DNA from: JADJWR01 sp964509545
GTDB lineage: Bacteria; Pseudomonadota; Gammaproteobacteria; Burkholderiales; Burkholderiaceae_F
Direction of reading: 5' to 3'
NCBI GenBank assembly: GCA_964509545.1
Contig: CAZDXQ010000017.1
Location: forward strand, 1 to 64,000
Length of the DNA: 64,000 bases
Below, piece after piece: positions 18,973-26,299 of the stretch. Each line of letters opens with the position of its first letter. Position 1 is the first letter of the stretch. The notes beneath the pieces are model-generated. The model made no database searches, had not been told where the DNA came from, and saw nothing but the letters and a program-made list of their open reading frames with translations. Made by a program: the position numbers and the translations under genes.

Positions 18973-19449
18973 GCGTACCTCCTTATGCTGAGCGGCCGCC
19001 GGCTGTGCCGGCTGTCCTCACTCACAGGTTGGAACGTCAGCGGGAGCGTGTTGCGATGCTCCGCACTGCTTTGCCGTTCCGTTTGCCCTGACCGGATCGG
19101 CTCGGAAGCCACACCAGCGTTGTCCGCCTGGCGCAGCAACCCAAATATGCAGGACCGGTGAAAACGATCCTTTTTGACTACCGCCTTTCGGCGGCTCGCG
19201 TTCCCGGCCGCAAAGGACGGGGCAGCGATGGCATTCTACGGCCGCAGCAAGGTAGTCCGATCGTCTCGTTCGTCGGAACTGCTGCGTAGCAGCATTTTCG
19301 CACGACTCCGCTGGCGGATCGCTGCCGGCTTCGGGTGATGCCTGAATCTTGTTAATTCAAATGGTTGTCTCCAGGCTCTGCAATCTCATCCCGCGATCCC
19401 CGGCGGTGAGCAAGTGCAGACTATCGCGTTGCAAAAAAACCGACTCTAG
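18973..19449. other. Long divergent leader/intergenic region
   Basis: These 477 bp separate the lytic transglycosylase (minus) from ubiD (plus) and hold no convincing gene. Several complementary segments could fold as RNA (see 19165-19263). A small hairpin TGCTGC/GCAGCA followed by TTTT occurs at 19280-19298. I find no match by eye to a known riboswitch class. Confidence 0.5.
19165..19263 (-). promoter_or_regulatory. Possible structured RNA element upstream of the lytic transglycosylase
   Basis: CGATC (19165-19169) and GACTA (19176-19180) are complementary to GATCG (19259-19263) and TAGTC (19253-19257), forming an outer helix. Inside it are a hairpin at 19181-19194 that reads CCGCC-GAAA-GGCGG on the minus strand (a GNRA loop) and a CGGCCG/CGGCCG pairing (19205-19210 with 19239-19244). 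The GNRA loop favours the minus strand. This is a hand-drawn fold only and may be chance in GC-rich DNA. Confidence 0.3.
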
Positions 19450-20961
19450 ATGAAGTACTCCGATCTGCGCGACTTCGTTGGGCAACTGGAGGGGCGTGGC
19501 GAACTGCGCCGGATACGCGTCCCGGTATCGCCGGCCCTCGAAATGACCGAGATCTGCGACCGCACCCTGCGCGCGGGTGGGCCGGCACTGCTGTTCGAGC
19601 AGCCGACAGGCTCGACGATGCCCGTGCTGTGCAATCTTTTCGGCACGCCGCAACGGGTCGCACTGGGCATGGGCGCGGACGGCACTGCCGCCCTGCGCGA
19701 GGTCGGCGAACTGCTCGCGTCACTGAAGGAGCCGGAACCGCCCAAGGGAATCAGGGACGCGCTGGGCAAGGTGGCCATGCTCAAGGCAGCGCTGTGGGAC
19801 ATGGCACCGAAGACGATCCGCTCGGCGGCATGCCAGCAGGATGTGTGGGAGGGCAGCCGGGTCGACCTCGGCCGACTGCCCATCCAGACCTGCTGGCCCG
19901 GCGATGCCGGTCCGCTGATCACCTGGGGTCTGGTGGTGACCCGTGGCCCGCACAAGAAGCGGCAGAACCTCGGCATCTACCGGCAGCAGGTCATCGGCCC
20001 AAACAAGCTGATCATGCGCTGGCTGGCGCACCGGGGCGGAGCCCTGGATTTTCGCGACCATCGGCTGGCCCACCCCGGGACGCCTTTTCCGATCGCCGTC
20101 GCGCTTGGCGCCGATCCGGCGACGATCCTTGGCGCGGTGACGCCGGTTCCGGACACGCTGTCCGAGTACCAGTTCGCCGGACTGCTGCGCGGCGCGCGGA
20201 CCGAAACCGTCCGTTGCATCGGCATGGACCTGCAGGTGCCAGCCGGCGCCGAGATCGTGCTCGAAGGCCATATCCAAGCCGATCCGGCCAACGCCGGCGG
20301 CCGTCTCAGCGCCGCCAATGCGGGCTACGAGACCGCGCTCGAAGGGCCGTTCGGCGACCACACCGGCTATTACAACGAGGTCGAGCGCTTCCCGGTGTTC
20401 ACGGTCGAGCGGATCACCATGCGCCGCGACCCCATCTATCACTCCACCTACACCGGCAAGCCGCCGGACGAGCCCGCCATCCTCGGCGTAGCCCTGAACG
20501 AGGTGTTCGTCCCGATCCTGCGCCGGACTTTCCCGGAAATCGTCGACTTCTACCTGCCACCGGAAGGATGCAGCTACCGGATGGCCGTGGTATCGATGCG
20601 CAAGCAGTACCCGGGCCATGCCAAGCGGGTGATGTTCGGCGTCTGGAGCTTCCTGCGCCAGTTCATGTATACGAAGTTCATCGTCGTCGTCGACGACGAC
20701 ATCGACGCGCGCGACTGGAAGGAAGTGGTCTGGGCGATCACCACGCGGATGGACCCGGTACGCGACACGGTGCTGGTCGACAACACGCCCATCGACTATC
20801 TCGACTTTGCCTCTCCGGTGTCGGGACTGGGCGGCAAGATGGGGCTGGACGCCACCAACAAGATGGCCGGGGAGACCGCGCGCGAATGGGGCCGACCGAT
20901 CGTGATGGATCCGGGCGTCAAGGCGCGTATCGATGCAATATGGGACGACCTCGGCATCTAG
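19450..20961 (+). CDS. ubiD: UbiD-family 4-hydroxy-3-polyprenylbenzoate decarboxylase
   Basis: Decarboxylates the polyprenylated 4-hydroxybenzoate ring during ubiquinone synthesis, using the prenylated flavin made by UbiX. The 503-residue protein has the usual length. It starts MKYSDLRDFVGQLEGRGELRRI and contains RQNLGIYRQQVIGPNKLIMRW, PFGDHTGYYNE (cofactor and metal region) and PIYHSTYTGKPPDEPA. No classical ribosome site precedes the ATG. A KTSC-domain gene and an exported protein gene follow at 18 and 3 bp, so the three form an operon. Confidence 0.95.
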   Translation: MKYSDLRDFVGQLEGRGELRRIRVPVSPALEMTEICDRTLRAGGPALLFEQPTGSTMPVLCNLFGTPQRVALGMGADGTAALREVGELLASLKEPEPPKGIRDALGKVAMLKAALWDMAPKTIRSAACQQDVWEGSRVDLGRLPIQTCWPGDAGPLITWGLVVTRGPHKKRQNLGIYRQQVIGPNKLIMRWLAHRGGALDFRDHRLAHPGTPFPIAVALGADPATILGAVTPVPDTLSEYQFAGLLRGARTETVRCIGMDLQVPAGAEIVLEGHIQADPANAGGRLSAANAGYETALEGPFGDHTGYYNEVERFPVFTVERITMRRDPIYHSTYTGKPPDEPAILGVALNEVFVPILRRTFPEIVDFYLPPEGCSYRMAVVSMRKQYPGHAKRVMFGVWSFLRQFMYTKFIVVVDDDIDARDWKEVVWAITTRMDPVRDTVLVDNTPIDYLDFASPVSGLGGKMGLDATNKMAGETAREWGRPIVMDPGVKARIDAIWDDLGI

Positions 20962-20979
20962 CCGGATGAGGCACGCACG

Positions 20980-21198
20980 ATGACCCTCGAACGCAAACCA
21001 ATCCGCCGCGGCGGCATCAAGTCCGCCGGATACGACCGCAGCGCCCGCGTGCTCGAGATCGAGTTCGACAACGGCTCTGTGATCCAGCACACCGCCGTCG
21101 GCGAGGAAATCGCCCGCCGCTTTCTCGCCTCCTCCAGTCCGGGCAGTTACTACAAGGACAACATCCAGGAGGAATTCACCATCCGCCGAGTCAAGTAG
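20980..21198 (+). CDS. KTSC domain protein
   Basis: A 72-residue protein consisting of a single KTSC domain (KSAGYDRSARVLEIEF ... SPGSYYKDNIQEEFTI). In other proteins this domain accompanies lysyl-tRNA synthetase-like or nucleic-acid-linked partners, and its function is unsettled. The gene lies 18 bp after ubiD and three bases before an exported protein of unknown function. The length fits a stand-alone domain. Confidence 0.85.
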   Translation: MTLERKPIRRGGIKSAGYDRSARVLEIEFDNGSVIQHTAVGEEIARRFLASSSPGSYYKDNIQEEFTIRRVK

Positions 21199-21201
21199 TC
21201 G

Positions 21202-21879
21202 ATGGCACGGCGGTCCGCGCTACGCGCGTTCCTGGCATTGCTCTTTGCCGCCTGCCTGGCCTGCACCGCGCTGGCGCAAGGCGGCGACCAGACGGCTGCG
21301 ATCGGCCTGTGCCCGCAGGGCAGCGCGCGACTCGACACCTACACGCAGGCGCTGTGCGATGGCGAGTCGGCGCTGCGCGCACGCCGGTTCGACGTCGCGC
21401 TGGAACGTTTTGGCTTCGCCGCCGCGCTGCCCCGCGTCGACGCGAGCCATGAACTGGCGTGGGCGGGCCTGGCGGCCGCGCACTGCGGCGCGCGCGACTT
21501 CGAGGCTGGCCGGCAGTGGGCCGAGCACTTCGCGCAGGCTCGCCGGTTATGGCAGGGCGAACTGCACTGCGAGCCCGACGGCCGCGAGCCGCGCGCGCAG
21601 CTTAGCCCGTTCGTGCACAGCAGGATGTGCAGCGATACGCTCGCGGCCGACTACGCGCTGATACGGAGCAACCCGCAGGCGGCGTACGCGATCGAGCTGC
21701 GGGCACGGCTGCAGCAGGTGGCCGACGCGGTCGCGCTGAACTGCGCCGCCACCCCTGCCACTGCGGCGAAACCGGCCGCGGCCCGTGCCGCCGCGAAAGC
21801 CGCTGCCCGCAAGACCGCGGCCAAGACGCAACGCGCCAAGCGTTCCGGCAACAAGGCCGGCCAGCGCCGCGCCAGGTGA
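21202..21879 (+). CDS. Exported protein of unknown function with Lys/Ala-rich tail
   Basis: I do not recognise the family. The 225-residue product has an N-terminal signal peptide (RAFLALLFAACLACTALAQG, cleavage near residue 25). The central region (about 35-170) contains paired cysteines (LCPQG, ALCDG, AHCGARD, LHCEPDG, RMCSD) and a possible TPR-like helical part (FDVALERFGFAAAL). The last 50 residues are almost only Ala, Lys and Arg, like the histone H1-type protein elsewhere in this window. The tail suggests binding to nucleic acid or another polyanion outside the cytoplasm. It is the last gene of the ubiD operon. Confidence 0.75.
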   Translation: MARRSALRAFLALLFAACLACTALAQGGDQTAAIGLCPQGSARLDTYTQALCDGESALRARRFDVALERFGFAAALPRVDASHELAWAGLAAAHCGARDFEAGRQWAEHFAQARRLWQGELHCEPDGREPRAQLSPFVHSRMCSDTLAADYALIRSNPQAAYAIELRARLQQVADAVALNCAATPATAAKPAAARAAAKAAARKTAAKTQRAKRSGNKAGQRRAR

Positions 21880-21975
21880 GGCGTCCCCACGGCTGGACCC
21901 CGCCCAGCCCGCCCCGCACCGGGGTCAGGAAACTCTTTTTGAGGCGGCCCGGCGTATGCCCTGAGGCGGCGTCCG

Positions 21976-23469
21976 CTACCGGAATACCAGCGTCGCCAGT
22001 CCGAGGAAGATGAAGAAGCCGCCCGAGTCGGTGCTGAAGGTGAGCAGCACCGAGCCGCCGATGGCCGGGTCGCGGCCCATCGCGCGCAGCACCATCGGCA
22101 CCGCCAGCCCGACCGCGGCGCCGACGAGCATGTTCAGGATCATGGCCAGGAACATGACGATGCCCAGCGCGATGCCGTGCGGCGAGTCGCGATACAGCGT
22201 ATAGGCGAACAGTGCCGCGATGCCGCCCCACACCGCGCCGTTGAGCAGGGCGATGGCGATTTCCTTCATCACCAGCCGGCGCTGGTTGTCGCCGACGACC
22301 TGGCCGAGCGCGATCGAGCGCACCAGCAGCGTCAGCGTCTGGTTGCCCGAATTGCCGGCAATGCCGGCGACGATCGGCATCAGGGCGGCAAGCGCCACCA
22401 CCTTGGTGATGGTCCCCTCGAAGGTGTCGATCACCCGGCTGGCGAAGAACGCCGTGCACAGGTTCACCCCGAGCCAAAGCCAGCGGTTCTTCGCCGACTG
22501 CCAGACGCTGGCAAAGAGGTCTTCCTCCTCGCGCAAGCCGGCCTTGGCCAGCGCTTCCTGTTCGCTTTCCTCGCGGATCACGTCGACCACTTCGTCGACG
22601 GTCAGGCGGCCGACCAGCCGGCCGTTGGCATCGACCACCGGCGCCGACACCAGGTCGTAGCGCTCGAAGGCCTGCGCCGCCTCGCTGGCATCGTCCATCG
22701 GCGACAGCGTCAGGATGTCGGTCTGCATCACCGCAGCCACTTCGGTTTCCGGCTCGTTGATCAGCAGCCGGTCCAGCGGCAGCGAACCCTTGAGCAGGCC
22801 GTCGCGATCGACGACGAAGACCTGGTCGGTATGGCTGGGCAGTTCGTCGAAGCGGCGCAGGTAGCGCAGCACGACCTCGAGGCTGACGTCGTCGCGGATC
22901 GACAGCGGCTCGAAGTCCATGCGCGCGCCGACGGAATCCTCGGGGTAGCTCAACGCAGCGTTCAGCTGCGCCCGCTCCTTGCTGGTCAGGTCGCGCGAGA
23001 TCCGTTCGACCAGTTCCTCCGGCAGCGCCGGAGCGAGGTCGGCCAGTTCGTCGGCTTCCAGCGTGCGCGCCGCGGCCTCCAGTTCGGCCGGGTCCATCGC
23101 CGCGATCAGCGTCTCGCGCACCGCCTCGGAGACTTCGAGCAAGACCACGCCGTCGATCTCGGCCTTGACGCTGTCCCAGACCAGCAGCCGCTCGTGCGGG
23201 GGCAGCGCCTCGAGGACATAGGCGATATCGGCCGGATGCAGGCCGTCGACGATCGACTTCAGTTCGCTCAGGTGCTGGCGGTGCACCAGGGCCTCGACCA
23301 GCGGCTTCTTCTCCTCGTCGGGCACGTGCTCGCGATGCACTAGGCTCTCGACGCGCTGCTGCTTTTCGAGCACGGCCTGCACGCGCGCCAGCGCCCGCTG
23401 CGCCTCCTCTGGATCGCGCGCGGGCCGCGATACCGCAACCGGTGTCTTGTCGAGCAGTGCCTCGTTCAT
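21976..23469 (-). CDS. mgtE: MgtE-family magnesium transporter
   Basis: Magnesium channel/transporter of the inner membrane. The 497 residues follow the MgtE plan: a helical N domain (about 50-170, with ELKSIVDGLHPADIAYVLEALPP), two CBS domains (about 175-300, FEPLSIRDDVSLEVVLRYL and MQTDILTLSPMDDASEAAQAF), a connecting helix, and five membrane helices. The pore signature is IVAGIAGNSGNQTLTLLVR. In the family, magnesium binding by the cytosolic domains closes the pore. It stands between the convergent ubiD operon and mtgA. Confidence 0.95.
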   Translation of the reverse strand: MNEALLDKTPVAVSRPARDPEEAQRALARVQAVLEKQQRVESLVHREHVPDEEKKPLVEALVHRQHLSELKSIVDGLHPADIAYVLEALPPHERLLVWDSVKAEIDGVVLLEVSEAVRETLIAAMDPAELEAAARTLEADELADLAPALPEELVERISRDLTSKERAQLNAALSYPEDSVGARMDFEPLSIRDDVSLEVVLRYLRRFDELPSHTDQVFVVDRDGLLKGSLPLDRLLINEPETEVAAVMQTDILTLSPMDDASEAAQAFERYDLVSAPVVDANGRLVGRLTVDEVVDVIREESEQEALAKAGLREEEDLFASVWQSAKNRWLWLGVNLCTAFFASRVIDTFEGTITKVVALAALMPIVAGIAGNSGNQTLTLLVRSIALGQVVGDNQRRLVMKEIAIALLNGAVWGGIAALFAYTLYRDSPHGIALGIVMFLAMILNMLVGAAVGLAVPMVLRAMGRDPAIGGSVLLTFSTDSGGFFIFLGLATLVFR

Positions 23470-23638
23470 CGCGGGCGGATTCTAGGCGCCGCCCGCGCGC
23501 CGGCGGCCCGACGATTCGCGCTGCGCGGCCGAATGCGCATGCCGGCACGGATGCGAAGCGACCGGCCGCGCTGCCGCGTACCGCGCCGTCAGTTCAACGG
23601 CGACAGATCGTGCAAGGGCGCGGCGCCATGCCGCCCAC

Positions 23639-24343
23639 CTATGGAATCTGTGCGTCGCCCATGAAGCGCAGGATCGTCGCCGCGCGGCCGGCGAGATAAG
23701 CCGAACTGCGATTGCGGTCGTAGAACTTCGGCCTCGGCAGCATCGCCGCCAGTCGCGCCGACTGCTCCGGCCCGAGTCGCGCCGCCGAGCTGCCGTAATA
23801 GTGCCGCGCCGCCGCTTCGGCGCCAAAGACGCCGTCGCCCCATTCGGCAACATTCAGATAGACCTCGAGGATGCGCCGCTTGTCCCAGACGATCTCGATC
23901 ATGTACGTGATGACCAGTTCCTGGCCCTTTCGCATGTAACTGCGTTCCGGAGACAGGAACAGGTTCTTGGCCAGCTGCTGCGAGATCGTGCTGCCACCAC
24001 GCGCCGGGCGCCCGCGCTTGCGGTTGGCCTCGAAGGCCTTCTGGATGGCCTCCCAGTCGACGCCCTCGTGCTCCGTGAAGCGCGCATCCTCGGCGGTGAC
24101 CACGGCCCGCTTCAGGTGCAGCGATATCCGGTCGTAGGCGACCCACGCATGGCGCAGCGCGGTGCCTGGCCGCGCCTGCTCGATGCGTTCCCGCTCGCGC
24201 GCCATGAACGCCGTTTCCCCCGGATTCACCCACCGGTACAGCACGATCCAGCCGAGATACCAAAGCTGCAGCAGCAGCAATGCCGCCGCGGTGAGCAGCG
24301 CCAGCCGGCCGAGCCAGCGGCCGCCCCAGCGCAGCAGATTCAT
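23639..24343 (-). CDS. mtgA: Monofunctional biosynthetic peptidoglycan transglycosylase
   Basis: Polymerises lipid II into glycan strands. The 234-residue protein has one N-terminal membrane anchor (LALLTAAALLLLQLWYLGW) and a GT51 domain: the catalytic-glutamate motif VVTAEDARFTEHEGVDW, GGSTISQQLAKNLFLS and RKGQELVITYMIE, then RRILEVYLNVAEWGDGVFGAEAAARHYYG. There is no transpeptidase domain. The ATG at 24343 (MNLLRWGG) puts the anchor at the N-terminus; upstream in-frame codons to 24475 are arginine-rich and unlikely. It follows aroE in the rnb-tonB-aroE-mtgA run that is common in Betaproteobacteria. Confidence 0.94.
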   Translation of the reverse strand: MNLLRWGGRWLGRLALLTAAALLLLQLWYLGWIVLYRWVNPGETAFMARERERIEQARPGTALRHAWVAYDRISLHLKRAVVTAEDARFTEHEGVDWEAIQKAFEANRKRGRPARGGSTISQQLAKNLFLSPERSYMRKGQELVITYMIEIVWDKRRILEVYLNVAEWGDGVFGAEAAARHYYGSSAARLGPEQSARLAAMLPRPKFYDRNRSSAYLAGRAATILRFMGDAQIP

Positions 24344-24497
24344 TGCGCTTGCATCACCGTTCGGTCTGTCCCTTCGCAGGAGCGGCGCACCCGCTGGCAG
24401 GTTTCGCCTGCGCGGCCGGGGCCGACGGATCCGCCAAGCGCAGCCGCCGCGCGCACGGCCTGCGGGCGCGGGCACCGTCGGCGCGGCCGGGCGGTGC

Positions 24498-25346
24498 TCA
24501 TCGCGCGGTGGCGCTTTCGGAGGTGGCCTCGCTGTTCAGCAGCCGGCGCAGTTCCTTGAACACCGGCGCCGTATCCGGCCGCACGCCGCGCCAGAGGTAA
24601 AACGACTCGGCGGCCTGCTCGATCAGCATGCCGAGACCGTCGCTGACCTTGCGTGCGCCGCCGCGTCCGGCCAGCTGCATGAAGGGCGTCGGCGACGGCG
24701 CATAGAGCAGGTCGTAGGCGAGCGTGCAGTCGTCGAAGGTCTCGGCGTCGATCGGCGGAGTGGTGTGACTGAGGCTGGTCGCCGTGCCGTTGATCACCAG
24801 GTCGAAATGCTCGGCCGGCACCTCGTCGAATGACAGCGCCAGCACGCCGAACTCGTCGGCGAGCTCCTGCGCCCGGTCGTGCGTGCGGTTGGCCACGGCG
24901 ATCCACTTCGGCTTCTCCTCGAGCAGCGAGCCGATCAGGCCGCGCACACCACCGCCGGCGCCGAGCACGAGGACCGAGGAATCCTCGATGCGGAACTTCA
25001 TCCGCTGCGTCACATCGCGGACGAAGCCGATGCCGTCGGTGTTGTCGCCGGTGATTGCCTCGCCGTCGAACTTCAGCGTGTTCACGGCGCCGGCCAGCCG
25101 GGCGCGCGCCGTCAGCCGGTCGGCAAGCTTGGCCGCATCGAGCTTGAACGGGATCGTGACGTTCAGCCCGCGATAGCCGGCTTCGCGCAGCGCCAGCGCG
25201 AATTCCTCGAATCCATCGAGCGGCGCTTCAAGCCGTTCGTAAGTGATGTGCTGGCGCGTCTGCTGCGCGAACAGCCGGTGGATCTCCGGCGACTTGCTGT
25301 GCGCGATCGGATTGCCGACCACTGCGTACTTGTCGGGCTGCTTCAT
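24498..25346 (-). CDS. aroE: Shikimate dehydrogenase
   Basis: Reduces 3-dehydroshikimate to shikimate with NADPH in aromatic amino acid synthesis. The 282 residues begin MKQPDKYAVVGNPIAHSKSP (substrate loop) and contain NVTIPFK with the catalytic lysine, NTDGIGFVRD with the catalytic aspartate, and the NADP site LGAGGGVRGLI followed by ANRTHDRAQEL. A GTG one codon upstream is possible. Its start lies three bases after the TonB-like gene, so translation is probably coupled. aroQ of the same pathway is also in this window, at 32896. Confidence 0.95.
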   Translation of the reverse strand: MKQPDKYAVVGNPIAHSKSPEIHRLFAQQTRQHITYERLEAPLDGFEEFALALREAGYRGLNVTIPFKLDAAKLADRLTARARLAGAVNTLKFDGEAITGDNTDGIGFVRDVTQRMKFRIEDSSVLVLGAGGGVRGLIGSLLEEKPKWIAVANRTHDRAQELADEFGVLALSFDEVPAEHFDLVINGTATSLSHTTPPIDAETFDDCTLAYDLLYAPSPTPFMQLAGRGGARKVSDGLGMLIEQAAESFYLWRGVRPDTAPVFKELRRLLNSEATSESATAR

Positions 25347-25349
25347 CAC

Positions 25350-26216
25350 TCAGTGCACAGCCGGGCGCTCGCCGCTGCGGGTGGCGAATTTGTCATTGGT
25401 GAAGATCCACGTCCGCGTGATTTCAAGTACGTCGGTGTCGCGCGCGATCTCCGGCGGGAACGGCGGAAACGGTGCCGACAGCTTGACGATATGCCGCGCC
25501 GCGCGGTCGAGCACCGCCGAACCCGAAGATTCCTCGATCACTGCCTGCACCAGTCTGCCATCCGAGCCTATCACCACCGTCATCCGCAGCGCGCCGTAGA
25601 TGCGCCCGCGCGCCTCCTCAGGATAGTGCTCATTGCCGATCCGTTCCACCCAGGCACGCCAGTCCTCGACATAGCGCGCGTAGCGGTACTCCGATGTGCT
25701 CGGCATGAAGTGATGCCGGCGCGGCCGCTTCTGGTAATCGTTGATCCTCTTCGAGATCTCCGCCTGCAGCCGTGCCAGCAGATCGAGCGTGTTCTCGGCG
25801 CTGCCCGCATCCGGCTGCGGCACCGGATCGCGGCGCTCGGCTTCGCTGACGGCGAAATCGCCACGGTCGAACATCGCCAGCTTCTGCGGCTGCTGCTGCG
25901 TCCTTTCGACCCGCGCGCGCGCTGCCTCCAGCGTCTCGCCGTCAAGATGCTGCATCAGGTTCGGCAGCGGCGAGCTGCGTCGCCCGGCCTCATTGGCGCC
26001 GCCGCCGTCGAGATTGGCCTGCGCATAGGCCTCGGGGTTGTTCGGCCTCGCCGGCGACCGCGCATTGACGAGGATGATTTCCAGCGCCGGATCGGTCGAG
26101 CGCAGCCGCAGCAGTTCCGGATCGACGAAACGGACCGCCAGCACCAATGCGTGCGCCGCGGCCGAAACGCCAAGCGCCCACATCAGGATCCGGTTCTGTT
26201 GCGTCGCGCGCTGCAT
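25350..26216 (-). CDS. TonB-family C-terminal domain protein
   Basis: A 288-residue inner-membrane protein with one N-terminal anchor (LMWALGVSAAAHALVLAVRF), a long polar, Gln/Arg-rich middle and a TonB C-terminal domain (about 195-275) recognisable by YPEEARGRIYGALRMTVVIGSDGRLVQAVIEESSG. TonB proteins pass proton-motive force to outer-membrane receptors. No exbB or exbD is nearby, so the partner is unknown, and it may serve another periplasmic role. It lies between the RNB nuclease and aroE. Confidence 0.88.
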   Translation of the reverse strand: MQRATQQNRILMWALGVSAAAHALVLAVRFVDPELLRLRSTDPALEIILVNARSPARPNNPEAYAQANLDGGGANEAGRRSSPLPNLMQHLDGETLEAARARVERTQQQPQKLAMFDRGDFAVSEAERRDPVPQPDAGSAENTLDLLARLQAEISKRINDYQKRPRRHHFMPSTSEYRYARYVEDWRAWVERIGNEHYPEEARGRIYGALRMTVVIGSDGRLVQAVIEESSGSAVLDRAARHIVKLSAPFPPFPPEIARDTDVLEITRTWIFTNDKFATRSGERPAVH

Positions 26217-26299
26217 GGTGGCGGCGTCGTCAAGCCCCGCGGTCGAAAAACGCCGGCCGATTGTATCGATCGACCGTGCCCGCCAAGCCGAGGAAAAGC

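Noticed and set aside
19050..19120. Minus-strand GGGCAAAC ... GGCAAAGC segments resembling a c-di-GMP-I riboswitch
   Set aside because: The stem that must separate the two motifs is missing, and the downstream GGTAGC-type receptor part is absent. The match is limited to short purine-rich words.
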